A DNA stretch of 64,000 nucleotides from Alloacidobacterium dinghuense. Its GTDB lineage: Bacteria > Acidobacteriota > Terriglobia > Terriglobales > Acidobacteriaceae. Made by a program: the position numbers and the translations under genes. Below the pieces are notes generated by a model. That model had not been told where the DNA came from and ran no database searches. It worked only from the letters and a program-made list of their open reading frames with translations. How positions within the stretch are numbered: the stretch's first letter is position 1; every line of letters starts with the position of its first letter. Below are positions 1 through 8,382 of the stretch, piece by piece. The DNA is taken from contig NZ_CP060394.1 of NCBI RefSeq assembly GCF_014274465.1, forward strand, positions 2,356,001 through 2,420,000, given 5' to 3'.

Positions 1-1219
1 GGCCGCCGGTGGCGCGGACGACGGGTACGCTTCCGTATTTGAGGCTGTAGATCTGGTTGAGGCCGCAGGGCTCATAACGCGACGGCATAAGGTAGATGTC
101 GGACCCGGCGTGAATTTTGTGAGCCAGCGTTTCGTCGTAGGTGATGCGCACGGAGAGCTTATCCGGGAAGCGCTCATGGAGCGAGCGGAAGAGGTTTTCG
201 TAATATGGCTCGCCCGTGCCCAGGATAATGAGGAAGATATTTTCAAAGCTCAGCTGCTCGATGATCTGTGCGGTTAGGTCGAAGCCCTTCTGAGTCGCGA
301 GGCGCGAGACGATGCCAAGCACTGCCGCGTCGTCTCTCACATTGGATGCACCGAAGGCGTGAAGCAGGTCGCGCCTGCACTGGGCTTTGCCGCTGAGGTC
401 TTTGGGCGAATAGTGGGCGGCGATTTTGCCATCGTTCTCAGGGTTCCACTTGTTGTAGTCAACCCCGTTCAGGATGCCGTGCAGATCGGCGGCACGCTTG
501 GCGAATGCGCCGTCGAGGCCGTTGCCGAATTCCGGCGTCTGAATCTCTTCCGCATATTTGTGGCTGACGGTAGTGATTGAGTCGGAGTAAACGATGCCGC
601 CCTTCAGGAAGTTGAAGGTGTTGTATTGCTCCACGCGGTCCATGGTGAAGATATCCCACGGCAGGAGCAGGTGTTCGGTGGTCTGCGGCGGGAACCAACC
701 CTGATATCCGGCATTGTGAACGGTGAGCAAGGTGCCGGAGTTGCGCAGTGCGGGGTCGAAATAGTAGACCGTGCGCAGGTAGACGGAGAGCATCGAAGCC
801 TGCCAGTCGTGCATGTGGAAGATATCGGGTACGCCCAGATCCTTGCTGGCTTCGAGCACGGCGCGGCAGAAGAGTCCAAAGCGCTCCCAGTTGTCGAGGT
901 ATTCGCCGGCTTGCGTGCCGTAAGGGGTTTCGCGGTCGAAGAGCTCGGGGTTGTCGATGAAGTAGAACTGGACACCGTCGTGCTTTCCGCCATCGATTAC
1001 TGTGACGAAGCGGTTGTAATACTGGAATGGAATGGTAATGCTGGAGATGACGACCTTCTTCTCAGGAAAATGACTCGACACCTGGCGGTAATACGGGATA
1101 TAGACCGTGACCTGATGGCCGCGCCGGGCGATTTCTTTCGGAAGGGATTCGATGGCATCGGCGAGTCCGCCGGTTTTTACAAAGGGCGCGCATTCTGGCG
1201 CGACAAAGGCGATGTGCAT
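1..1219 (-). CDS. glgA: Glycogen synthase (ADP-glucose type), 3' end missing
   Basis: This GT5-family enzyme transfers glucose from ADP-glucose to the growing alpha-1,4-glucan of glycogen in the cytoplasm. The start ATG at 1219 opens MHIAFVAPECAPFVKTGG, where Lys15-Thr-Gly-Gly is the ADP-glucose binding motif of the family. Further on come the HDWQA segment, VHNAGYQG, and a second Rossmann domain beginning near residue 310 (GIVSRLATQKG). The last residues seen, SRYEPCGLNQIYSLKYGS, are the conserved acceptor/donor site region, so about 70-80 residues lie beyond the left edge. It is divergent from rsmA with about 100 bp between the starts. Assignment is firm; only the C-terminus is unseen. Confidence 0.95.
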   Translation of the reverse strand, partial: MHIAFVAPECAPFVKTGGLADAIESLPKEIARRGHQVTVYIPYYRQVSSHFPEKKVVISSITIPFQYYNRFVTVIDGGKHDGVQFYFIDNPELFDRETPYGTQAGEYLDNWERFGLFCRAVLEASKDLGVPDIFHMHDWQASMLSVYLRTVYYFDPALRNSGTLLTVHNAGYQGWFPPQTTEHLLLPWDIFTMDRVEQYNTFNFLKGGIVYSDSITTVSHKYAEEIQTPEFGNGLDGAFAKRAADLHGILNGVDYNKWNPENDGKIAAHYSPKDLSGKAQCRRDLLHAFGASNVRDDAAVLGIVSRLATQKGFDLTAQIIEQLSFENIFLIILGTGEPYYENLFRSLHERFPDKLSVRITYDETLAHKIHAGSDIYLMPSRYEPCGLNQIYSLKYGSVPVVRATGG

Positions 1220-1323
1220 GTAGCGACCACTCCATTGACTTATTCGTGTGATGATGAAGATCGTTGAGCTTTCATTGCTGCCCAGAACAGTGTAAGCCTA
1301 CTCAAGTTAAGAACTTATATAAG

Positions 1324-2112
1324 ATGCCGCAGAAAGCAAAATTAGGGCAAAACTTTCTTGCCAACCGTAATGCCCGCACGCGCATCGTGGAGGCGCTGGG
1401 CGATATTTCCGAGAAGACCGTGGTCGAGATCGGGCCGGGCAAGGCCGCGATTACCGAGCTTCTAGCGCAGAAGGCGCAGAGGCTGATTGCCGTCGAGCTG
1501 GATCGAGAATTGGCGGCCGGTTTAAGGCATCGGTTTGCGGAGAGCAATGTCGAAGTGGTCGAGCAGGACATTCTGACTGTCGACCTGGCTTCATTTCGCG
1601 ATGGCGAGGAAAAGCTGTTCGTGGTGGGGAATCTTCCCTACTACATTACCTCGGATATTCTGCTGCACATGTTCCGCTATCACGACGCGATTTTGCGAGC
1701 GGTGGTGATGATGCAACGCGAGGTTGCCGATCGCGTGGCAGCGGCCCCAGGATCGCGTGATTATGGGGTGCTCTCGGCGACTACGCAACTCTATGCGCAC
1801 GTGGAAAAGCTGATGACGCTGCCACCGGGCGCGTTCTCGCCGCCTCCTCAGGTGCATTCGAGCGTGCTGAGGCTTACGTTTGCTCCGCGCTTTGCTGAAC
1901 TGGCGGTGGATGCAGAGGGATTTATTGCTTTCTTGCGACAGTGCTTTGCCCAGAAGCGCAAGACCCTGCTGAATAACCTGCGCGTGGCTGGATTCGAGTC
2001 TGCAAACATTGCTCAGGCGGCACAGGTTGCAGCTATCTCACTGCAGGCACGCGCTGAAGCGCTTTCGCTGGAAGAGATGGCCAGGCTGTACCGGGCATTG
2101 CACGGAGCTTGA
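1324..2112 (+). CDS. rsmA: 16S rRNA dimethyladenosine transferase RsmA (KsgA)
   Basis: It dimethylates two adjacent adenines in the 3'-terminal hairpin of 16S rRNA during 30S maturation, using S-adenosylmethionine. The protein of 262 residues begins MPQKAKLGQNFL, the family's usual N-terminus, so the ATG at 1324 is preferred over an in-frame TTG at 1264. Visible are SAM motif I (VEIGPG, about residues 37-42), the acidic loop VELD, and the catalytic motif NLPYYIT. The C-terminal helical domain is present and the length is typical. It stands alone, divergent from glgA, and ends before a strong hairpin at 2133-2159. Confidence 0.95.
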   Translation: MPQKAKLGQNFLANRNARTRIVEALGDISEKTVVEIGPGKAAITELLAQKAQRLIAVELDRELAAGLRHRFAESNVEVVEQDILTVDLASFRDGEEKLFVVGNLPYYITSDILLHMFRYHDAILRAVVMMQREVADRVAAAPGSRDYGVLSATTQLYAHVEKLMTLPPGAFSPPPQVHSSVLRLTFAPRFAELAVDAEGFIAFLRQCFAQKRKTLLNNLRVAGFESANIAQAAQVAAISLQARAEALSLEEMARLYRALHGA

Positions 2113-2132
2113 CTTCGAGTCACGCATAGAAA

Positions 2133-2159
2133 AGGCTGCCACTTGTTACGTGGCAGCCT
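2133..2159. terminator. Bidirectional hairpin terminator between rsmA and the FecR gene
   Basis: A perfect 10-bp stem, AGGCTGCCAC (2133-2142) with GTGGCAGCCT (2150-2159), encloses a 7-nt loop. On the minus strand it is followed by TTTTCT, so it is a good intrinsic terminator for the leftward FecR-domain gene ending at 2174. On the plus strand the tail is GATTTTGAT, a weaker one for rsmA. Confidence 0.8.
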
Positions 2160-2173
2160 GATTTTGATCTATT

Positions 2174-3757
2174 TCAATGCGCGTGAGAAGCGCCGCTCGA
2201 CGCAGCACCGGAGGACGCGGGAGCGGACATGTGAGCTCCCGAAGAAAATGAAGAAGATGAAGATGGAGCCGAGTAGTGTGACGAGCCGCCTCCTCCTGCG
2301 CTCGGAGCCGTGTGGTACGAGGGCGGCGCAGCTACACTTCGAGGAGATGCGGGCATAGCAGTGCTTCGAGGGGCTATCGGCATCGCGGTGTTGCGCGGAG
2401 CGCCACCAGATGGGATGGCTCCGGAGCTCGGATACATGCCTCGGACACCTTCGCCGGGCAGCGTGCCTGAACCTCCGCGAACAGGAGCAACATAGCCCGA
2501 TGCCACGCTGAAGCTTTGACCTAATGGCCCAGGCGCTTTCGGCTGGACTGAGGCCTCCATCGGACTAAGCGTCTTGCCTTCAAAACGAATCGGGGGCGCG
2601 ATCGGCTTGCCGCCTTCCGTGATGCGCGGATGAACCTCAACCGGACTGTGGCCGACGGCTACGAGTGCTTGTTGCGGCGGCATATGAACCGGCCCACGAA
2701 CGGGGGTAATGGGACGTTTGGGAAGGAGATAATTTGGCGGGCAATTCCACACCGTCGCTACCGGGTACCAGCCGTTTCCGAATGCTCCATAGCCGCAATT
2801 CCCGGGGAACCACATCCAGCCGGCACTGTTGAAGAAGTTCCAGGCTCCGCAGTGATAGGGCAGCCAGCCCCACGGATAGGACGAAATCCAGGTATAGCCA
2901 TAGGAGGGGTAGTATCCCCAATAGCCTGAGCCGAACGGGTCAAAACCTCCGCCGAGGCCAGCCGGCATCCATCCCATGCCGTATCCGGGCATGTCGTACC
3001 AGTTGCCGTAGTAATCGAGATCGCTCCAGGCAGGCTCATCCGGGTTGCCACCCATGGCGCGGGCCATCGTTGCCCGAGCGCCCATTTGGGCTAACTGCTG
3101 GTCGCGATCCGAGTTCCACTGATCCCATGAGTCCGCGGTGATGTTCTGGGCCACATCGTAGCTGGAGGTATCCTTCCGGTCGAGTGTGGCCGTCTGGCTG
3201 GTTTGCACATCCAGACCGCCATCATTTCCGGTATCGATGTGAACCGATCCGTGCATCACGGCCACCTGGGCGGGATTTTGATCCATCGCCACCCGGAAGA
3301 TGCTGCTCTTGGTGGCTGAGACCGTATAGGGGCCGACCCGGACCGAATATGTGCCACCGCGATTGTTGAACTCGTAGTAGGTGAGACCACCGGTAGCCTC
3401 AACCTGCGTGATGGTACTGCCTTCACTGGTTCGCTCGAGTTTATTGAAGTTGACGGCGCTGTTGGGGGTGATCCGGGCTACGCTACCGTCCTCGAACTGC
3501 ACCTCGGCGCGTCCATCGTCGCCGGTTTTCAGGTGCATCTGCTCGGTGACAGGCATATTCGCGTGTGCCTGATCGAAGACGACTCCATTGTCATCGAGAA
3601 TCTGTACCGTGCCTTCCACATGGCTGATGCGAACAGACCGCACATTGTTCGTTTCCTGCGCATAAGCGACGGAAGCTAATGCTGCGGTGAGGAGCAACTG
3701 AGAAACAAGGTGACTTGAAAACCATCCTCTGCGATGAGAATTCTCCGGGTGCCGCAT
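2174..3757 (-). CDS. Secreted FecR-domain protein with Gly/Tyr/Trp-rich and Ser-rich tail
   Basis: The ATG at 3757 follows a strong GGAGG ribosome site. A signal peptide (residues about 10-34, ending AYA) leads into a FecR-type region of roughly residues 40-190. That region holds the family pattern DGRAEVQFEDGSVARITPNS and later VAVMHGSVHI. Residues about 240-330 are extraordinarily rich in Gly, Tyr, Trp and Pro. The C-terminal third is Ser/Ala/Gly-rich with imperfect repeats of the form PRxTAMP. FecR domains classically act in sigma/anti-sigma signalling, but no ECF sigma or TonB receptor lies next door. I infer an envelope protein that uses the fold structurally. The exact function is unknown. 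Confidence 0.75.
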   Translation of the reverse strand: MRHPENSHRRGWFSSHLVSQLLLTAALASVAYAQETNNVRSVRISHVEGTVQILDDNGVVFDQAHANMPVTEQMHLKTGDDGRAEVQFEDGSVARITPNSAVNFNKLERTSEGSTITQVEATGGLTYYEFNNRGGTYSVRVGPYTVSATKSSIFRVAMDQNPAQVAVMHGSVHIDTGNDGGLDVQTSQTATLDRKDTSSYDVAQNITADSWDQWNSDRDQQLAQMGARATMARAMGGNPDEPAWSDLDYYGNWYDMPGYGMGWMPAGLGGGFDPFGSGYWGYYPSYGYTWISSYPWGWLPYHCGAWNFFNSAGWMWFPGNCGYGAFGNGWYPVATVWNCPPNYLLPKRPITPVRGPVHMPPQQALVAVGHSPVEVHPRITEGGKPIAPPIRFEGKTLSPMEASVQPKAPGPLGQSFSVASGYVAPVRGGSGTLPGEGVRGMYPSSGAIPSGGAPRNTAMPIAPRSTAMPASPRSVAAPPSYHTAPSAGGGGSSHYSAPSSSSSFSSGAHMSAPASSGAASSGASHAH

Positions 3758-3891
3758 GCGACACCTCCTTCCGGGCCCTTCATTTCCCCGCCTTATTAAA
3801 ACACTCCGGCGACGGTAAGGTCTCTACAATTCTTTACCTTGCCGTAACTCAACTTCGACGTGGCTGAAAATCAGAAAGTTCCAGGAATTCT

Positions 3892-4569
3892 TCAGCTGGG
3901 CTTGACGTCGCCGGCAAGTAATTGACGAGCACGGAGGCGGGCGCGCTGCATCACGCTCTCGTCGGCGGCAATGGCTTCCAACTGCGGGGAGATGTTCTGA
4001 ATCTGCTGCGCGCGCCCTGCCTTCATGGCGTCCTGTAGCTCGGCCAGTTCGGCATCGAGGCCAAGCCGATTATGCTCGTGCTCGACGGCGAGGCGGCGAC
4101 CTTCCTCCAGAGTGAAGGCGACAGCAATCAGGTCGTCGACCACTTTCATCAATTGCTGGTCGTGAGACCAGTTAAAGGTACAGGAGCCTTGACCGTCGGG
4201 GCCGTTGTATTGCAGAACCTTTTTGCCCGTGAAGGCCACTTTCGATTTGGTGCTCTCGCAAGCTACATCAAAATGGTTGTGCGAGCGGGCGGTTTTGAAG
4301 AGAGAGTTGCGCAGAGGCTCTTCGATTTTGATGTCAGTATTCACACCCTGGGGCGCAATGCCCTCGGCATCGGGTGAAGCTTCGCTCCCTGGCTCCGATT
4401 TGAAGTGGCCGGTGCCGTCTTCGTTGATGTCGAGCACGTAGCTGCCCGGCTGCAGCTTGGGATTCTCAAAGACGAAACGAATGTGCGCAGTCGTGGCCTG
4501 CTGCTGCGCCACGGCCACTAACGATCCTGCAAAACATAAAAAAACCAACCCCGACAGAACTCTCGTCAT
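3892..4569 (-). CDS. Hypothetical secreted protein, 225 residues
   Basis: I do not recognise a family. An ATG at 4569 opens a clear signal peptide (LSGLVFLCFAGSLVAVAQ). The mature part has a beta-rich first half with two cysteines (VACEST and GSCTFNW) that could form a disulfide. From about residue 150 follows a charged, probably helical segment rich in Glu, Ala and Arg. It ends QLLAGDVKPS. The gene lies 3 nt downstream of ruvC on the same strand and so is probably the last gene of the peptide/radical-SAM/ruvC transcription unit, though the product is likely extracytoplasmic and need not share a role. Confidence 0.6.
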   Translation of the reverse strand: MTRVLSGLVFLCFAGSLVAVAQQQATTAHIRFVFENPKLQPGSYVLDINEDGTGHFKSEPGSEASPDAEGIAPQGVNTDIKIEEPLRNSLFKTARSHNHFDVACESTKSKVAFTGKKVLQYNGPDGQGSCTFNWSHDQQLMKVVDDLIAVAFTLEEGRRLAVEHEHNRLGLDAELAELQDAMKAGRAQQIQNISPQLEAIAADESVMQRARLRARQLLAGDVKPS

Positions 4570-4572
4570 CGC

Positions 4573-5082
4573 CTAGCGACCAGCCCTTTGCAGATTGAGT
4601 GTTTGCGCCGTGTGCACATGGCATATAGCGATTGCCAGCGCGTCGGCTGCGTCGGCCGGTTCGGGTGTTTCGTCCAACTGCAACAGACGGGTGACCATGA
4701 ACTGCACCTGTTCCTTTTGCGCCAAGCCGTAACCAACAACGGTTGATTTGATCGTCAGAGGGGCGTATTCGGCTACAGAAAGATTTGCATTGGCCGCGGC
4801 CAACAGGGCTACTCCGCGCACCTGGCCAAGTTTGAGCGCGGATTTCGCGTTGACGGAGTAAAAAACTTCTTCGATGGCGACAGCGTCTGGCTGATGAGCG
4901 GCGAGCAGTGCGCTCAACTCCGCATAGAGCAGCGATAAGCGATAAGGCAGCGGCTCTTTCTTAGGAAGGCGGATGCCGCCGCACCCGAGAGAGACGAGAC
5001 GGGGCTCGCGTTGGGCATCGTTCCACTCGACGATGCCGTAGCCGGTGCACTCGGTTCCGCAGTCAATGCCGAAAACTCGCAT
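4573..5082 (-). CDS. ruvC: Crossover junction endodeoxyribonuclease RuvC
   Basis: RuvC resolves Holliday junctions as a dimer working with RuvAB. I choose the ATG at 5082 because MRVFGIDCGTECTGYG is the canonical N-terminus; an earlier in-frame start would add 21 residues that look non-coding. The metal-binding acidic residues are all visible: Asp7, Glu71 (in AIEEVFY), Asp144 and Asp147 (in PADAADALA), with His155 nearby. The length of 169 residues is normal. It sits 63 nt downstream of the radical SAM gene and 3 nt upstream of a secreted protein gene. ruvA and ruvB are not in the window. Confidence 0.93.
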   Translation of the reverse strand: MRVFGIDCGTECTGYGIVEWNDAQREPRLVSLGCGGIRLPKKEPLPYRLSLLYAELSALLAAHQPDAVAIEEVFYSVNAKSALKLGQVRGVALLAAANANLSVAEYAPLTIKSTVVGYGLAQKEQVQFMVTRLLQLDETPEPADAADALAIAICHVHTAQTLNLQRAGR

Positions 5083-5145
5083 CGAGGATGAGTTTAGCTG
5101 ATGAAGGCGGGGGAAAACAGTATTGGACGAGGTGCCCGCCGCCAT

Positions 5146-6801
5146 TCAGGCAACGGCCTGTGGCTCCTCAATTCCCAATTCCTTCAGGAAGTATAGCCGG
5201 TTGCGCATGACGAACTCATTACGGGCGATAAGCATGCCATCGACGAAGCGGCTGCATTTTTCTCGGAGTGCATATTGAGAATGATTCGGCCTCCGATCTT
5301 CGATAAAGGCATAGGCCAGGTCTTCGACAACCTGGAACAGCACCTCGTTGCTCGCTTTGGTGATCTGCCGCAATTCGCTCTTATACGCCTGAATGTCCGG
5401 CACCGATGGAAATAGGCGCTCGATCACCGCAAACTCCGACCAGAGGTTCTTCAGTTGCGGTGACAGAGCCTGCAAGCCGTGAATCCAGCCCGTGATGTTC
5501 AGCAATTCGCTCACGGCCGCATAGAAGTCGTGCAAACGCGGGTCAAGGAAGTCGTAATCAGGGTTGCAGACGTCTCCCCGTAAGCGTCCCTGCTGGGCCA
5601 GCTGCTCTTTGATGGGCGTCCCGTCGTAGGGGATCATGCGGCAGAACTCCGCGGCCATGTAGCCGTCACCGACAATGCGCCGCAGAAAAGCCACATTCTC
5701 CAGGATGGATTGGAAGGTGCTGGAGGGATCGAGCAGCATAAAACCGAAGTCAAACAGGATGTTGAGTTCTTTCAGGCAGTCGACCGCGCGGATGTTTTGC
5801 TGCACGGTAATTGATTTGTTCAACGTAACCAGGCCTTCTTCGCTCCCTGATTCAAGGCCCATATAGACCAGATACATGCCCGCATCGCGCATCTCCGCGA
5901 AGAGGTCGGGATCGACCGCGTCGGCGCGCGCATTGATCTTCCAGAGAATATGGCTGGGCAGATCCTGACGATAGAGTTCGGCTAAGAATTCGCGCGTCCA
6001 GCGATGCCATGCCGGACCAAAGACCGGAAAATCATCGTCCTGAAAGAGAAAGAGGCTGATGCCACGCTCTTCGTGCAACATCCGCATCTCGCGCGCGATC
6101 TCAGCGGGCTTTCGCGTCCGCACTACCTTACCCGGCGCGCTGCGATAGAACATATGAATCGAACAGAAGGAGCAGGTGCGAGCGCAGCCGCGGCTGGCCA
6201 GCATCTGCATAACAGGCCTCCCCAAGATGACGCGGGGCTGAATCGCCCGGTCGGGATAGGGAATCTCGTCCAGATCGTGAATGAGTGGACGAAGCTGCGT
6301 CGCTACCGCGCGTTCGTCCTGGCGATAAGCAATTCCCTGAATCGAGCGCCACTCCCGACCGACAGTGAGGCAATCGACGAGTTCGAGCAGAGTCAGTTCC
6401 CCTTCAAAGCGCACAACGCTATCCAGTTGCGGAGCGAGTTCGAGGGCGTGCTCATAACTGAGGCTGGGGAAATGCCCGCCCATGGTGAAGTGTGCATTCA
6501 CGCCGTCTGCGCGGAGACGACACATCAGACGCTCAAAGCGGACAATGTAGAACTGAAAAATGAGAGAGAATCCGACAAGCACAGGCTGCGCGCTCAGAAC
6601 GGCTGCCTCGATTTCCTCGTAGGGATCCTCGAAATCGAGTATGTCTACGCGATAGCCCCGTGCCCGAAGAGTAGAGGCGAGGTATCCGAGGCCGAGATTT
6701 CCCTGCCGCTTGAAGCCGATCAGCACCACCGCGCGTGAAGCGTCACGAGGCCGCGCAAGCGTGGTCCCGAAGTCAGAACACACGTTTAGAAGGTCGGGCA
6801 T
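5146..6801 (-). CDS. B12-binding radical SAM enzyme next to a small peptide gene
   Basis: A 551-residue two-domain protein. Residues about 20-150 form a cobalamin-binding-like Rossmann domain (QGNLGLGYLASTLRARGY, then VLVGFSL and TMGGHFPS). The radical SAM domain starts near residue 198, and Cys206, Cys210 and Cys213 (RGCARTCSFC) would ligate the 4Fe-4S cluster. The C-terminal 150 residues are helical and unassigned. Enzymes of this architecture often methylate or rearrange unactivated carbons; the substrate here is unknown. I use the ATG at 6801, because an in-frame TTG at 6900 would overlap the peptide gene that ends at 6818. Gap to that gene is 16 nt, so the two are probably co-translated. 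No obvious Shine-Dalgarno precedes 6801, which supports coupling. Confidence 0.85.
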   Translation of the reverse strand: MPDLLNVCSDFGTTLARPRDASRAVVLIGFKRQGNLGLGYLASTLRARGYRVDILDFEDPYEEIEAAVLSAQPVLVGFSLIFQFYIVRFERLMCRLRADGVNAHFTMGGHFPSLSYEHALELAPQLDSVVRFEGELTLLELVDCLTVGREWRSIQGIAYRQDERAVATQLRPLIHDLDEIPYPDRAIQPRVILGRPVMQMLASRGCARTCSFCSIHMFYRSAPGKVVRTRKPAEIAREMRMLHEERGISLFLFQDDDFPVFGPAWHRWTREFLAELYRQDLPSHILWKINARADAVDPDLFAEMRDAGMYLVYMGLESGSEEGLVTLNKSITVQQNIRAVDCLKELNILFDFGFMLLDPSSTFQSILENVAFLRRIVGDGYMAAEFCRMIPYDGTPIKEQLAQQGRLRGDVCNPDYDFLDPRLHDFYAAVSELLNITGWIHGLQALSPQLKNLWSEFAVIERLFPSVPDIQAYKSELRQITKASNEVLFQVVEDLAYAFIEDRRPNHSQYALREKCSRFVDGMLIARNEFVMRNRLYFLKELGIEEPQAVA

Positions 6802-6817
6802 GAGTAGCCAGTCCGGT

Positions 6818-7036
6818 TCAGCGTGATTGAGGGCCGGTTTTGGCCGCAATGTTTCCGATCTGAGTAATCGCCGCGCCGCGGAGAACGTGTATCTCGCCAA
6901 GAGTCTTATTAATGACCGCAGCGGCTTCGCGTTGCTGCGCTTCCGTCAGCGAAGCAATCAGACTGTACATGTCTGGTCCAGGATCGCCGTTGTACCCCGG
7001 ACGAATTTTCAGAAACTCTTCGAGTTCAAAGGCCAT
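6818..7036 (-). CDS. Small peptide gene, candidate substrate of the adjacent radical SAM enzyme
   Basis: This 72-residue frame opens with ATG at 7036, preceded by GGAG with a 6-nt spacer, and ends 16 nt before the radical SAM start. The product begins MAFELEEFLKIRPGYNGDPG, has an amphipathic helical middle rich in Ala/Gln/Glu, and ends in a small-residue stretch (RGAAITQIGNIAAKTG). It has no signal peptide or cysteine. Small genes directly upstream of radical SAM genes frequently encode peptide substrates, so I infer a RiPP-type precursor or a partner protein. I recognise no known precursor family, and a separate function is possible. Confidence 0.6.
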   Translation of the reverse strand: MAFELEEFLKIRPGYNGDPGPDMYSLIASLTEAQQREAAAVINKTLGEIHVLRGAAITQIGNIAAKTGPQSR

Positions 7037-7209
7037 AGGAATCTCCAGAGTTTTATTTCCACCGTGGAAACCCGTGAAACAGCAGAGTGGGAAACCTTCA
7101 ACTGCGGTGGTTGTCTTAGTTTTGAAAGCAACGCTGGGAGATGTACCAGCTGAATTGACGCAAGACCCTGAGTTCGGCCCTGGAATTTGACATCCCTTTG
7201 ATACGCGGC

Positions 7210-7239
7210 ATTAGAGAACCCGCGGCCGAGCTTTGTCAA
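7210..7239 (-). promoter_or_regulatory. Candidate sigma-70-type promoter for the peptide/radical SAM unit
   Basis: On the minus strand a perfect -35 TTGACA (7234-7239) is followed after 18 nt by TCTAAT (7210-7215). It would give a leader of about 165 nt before the peptide ATG at 7036. No other gene on this strand lies between it and that start. The assignment rests on consensus match only. Confidence 0.5.
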
Positions 7240-7256
7240 TCGGGAATTGCATGAAT

Positions 7257-8168
7257 TTATCGCGAAATGCCTTCCAGTGGAGAACTGGCGGTGGCATACA
7301 GCTTGCGCGGCATGCGACCTGCCAAATACGCCTGCCGTCCGGCGAGGACTGCATGCTGCATGGCTTCGGCCATGAGGATCGGGTTCGCAGCGGCGGCGAT
7401 GGCCGTGTTCATGAGCACGCCGTCAGCGCCCATCTCCATTGCCAGGGCTGCGTCCGAGGCTGTGCCGACGCCAGCGTCAACGATGAGCGGAACCTCCGTG
7501 ATCATCTCGCGGAGAATCTTGAGGGTGGCGCGATTCTGAATTCCCAGTCCGCTGCCGATGGGTGCGGCGAGCGGCATCACCGCGGCTGCCCCCACATCAA
7601 TCAGGCGCCTGGCAAACACAATGTCATCAGAGGTATACGGGAGAACTGTAAAGCCTTCCTTTACCAGCGTTCGGGTGGCTTCAAGCGTCGCTTGAACGTC
7701 TGGATAGAGGGTGGCCTGGTCGCCAATGACTTCGATTTTGACCCAATCCGACAGGCCGACTTCGCGTCCCAGTCGCGCGGCGCGGATCGCTTCGTCAGCG
7801 GTATAGCAGCCAGCGGTGTTGGGCAGCAGGAAGTAGCGCTGCGGATCGATGAAGTCGAGCAGCGATTCCTTGGAGCGATCGAGATTGACGCGCCGGACGG
7901 CGACGGTGACCATCTCGGAGCCGGAGGCTTCGATGGCGGCCTGCGTTTCCGCGCCATCCTTGTACTTGCCTGTGCCGACGATGAGGCGCGATTGGAATGC
8001 TTTGCCTGCGATGACGAGGGGTTCCATGGGTTTATTGTAAAGCGGGTCGTGAGGATGGGTTCTCAAGCACTCCCACTCTTCTTCAGGGACAATGGGCGAT
8101 ACGATATCGCCAATGATTTTTGCCTTTCCACGAAACCAGCCAAAAATGTCGTCTGTGCGATCTTCCAT
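7257..8168 (-). CDS. thiG: Thiazole synthase ThiG with a 47-residue N-terminal extension
   Basis: ThiG builds the thiazole phosphate ring of thiamine from deoxyxylulose phosphate, dehydroglycine and ThiS thiocarboxylate. The core starts at Met48 ([23 protein letters not shown] 8027) and shows the family features: the Schiff-base lysine in [23 protein letters not shown], and the phosphate-binding glycines GVGTASDAA and [10 protein letters not shown]. The usual length matches the 8027 start. However, the ATG at 8168 has a good ribosome site (GAGG, 5 nt away), while 8027 has none, so I annotate the longer form. The extra part contains [20 protein letters not shown]. No thiS, thiF, thiH or thiE is nearby. 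Confidence 0.88.
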   Translation of the reverse strand: MEDRTDDIFGWFRGKAKIIGDIVSPIVPEEEWECLRTHPHDPLYNKPMEPLVIAGKAFQSRLIVGTGKYKDGAETQAAIEASGSEMVTVAVRRVNLDRSKESLLDFIDPQRYFLLPNTAGCYTADEAIRAARLGREVGLSDWVKIEVIGDQATLYPDVQATLEATRTLVKEGFTVLPYTSDDIVFARRLIDVGAAAVMPLAAPIGSGLGIQNRATLKILREMITEVPLIVDAGVGTASDAALAMEMGADGVLMNTAIAAAANPILMAEAMQHAVLAGRQAYLAGRMPRKLYATASSPLEGISR

Positions 8169-8202
8169 CGGGTCCTCGTACAGAAGATTATCGGCAAACG
8201 CA

Positions 8203-8240
8203 CGAAGGCCCGCTGCCAGATTCGGCGGAGCGGGCCTTCG
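8203..8240. terminator. Strong GC-rich hairpin in the thiG leader
   Basis: A perfect 12-bp stem, CGAAGGCCCGCT (8203-8214) with AGCGGGCCTTCG (8229-8240), has a 14-nt loop. On the minus strand it lies 35 nt before the thiG ATG at 8168 and is followed by TGCGTTTG, a poor U-tract. It could be an attenuator/terminator in the thiG leader or a structural RNA element; direction cannot be decided from sequence alone. Confidence 0.5.
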
Positions 8241-8246
8241 ATACCG

Positions 8247-8382
8247 GTAGACTGTTGAGATTGACCTGAGGCACCCTTCGATCTGTGAGTGGGCCTCGGC
8301 GAGTGTGTTTGCTGTTCGCCAGGTCTAGAGCAAAGGGTGCTCTAAGCCTCAGTCACCTCACGTAGGATCGTGCAACTACTAC
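8247..8382. ncRNA. Long irregular RNA hairpin, 6S-like shape or thiG leader element
   Basis: Nested complementarity spans 136 nt. From outside in: GUAG..GUUG with CAAC.UAC; GAG with CUC; UGAC with GUCA; UGAGG with CCUCA; then an 8-bp perfect stem GCACCCUU/AAGGGUGC. Inside these is a large internal bubble, and an apical stem (GGCCU/AGGUC then GGCGA/UCGCC) closes a 13-nt loop. A long bulged closing stem, central bubble and apical stem is the outline of 6S RNA, which sequesters RNA polymerase. The plus strand folds slightly better, because one apical pair is G-U there. Equally, on the minus strand it would sit in the thiG leader. It does not carry the TPP riboswitch motifs in the right order. 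Confidence 0.45.

Noticed and set aside
8247-8382. TPP riboswitch before thiG
   Set aside because: CUGAGG and ACCCUUUG appear on the minus strand but the rest of the element (for example the GGAUAAUGCC-like segment) and the order of motifs are missing.
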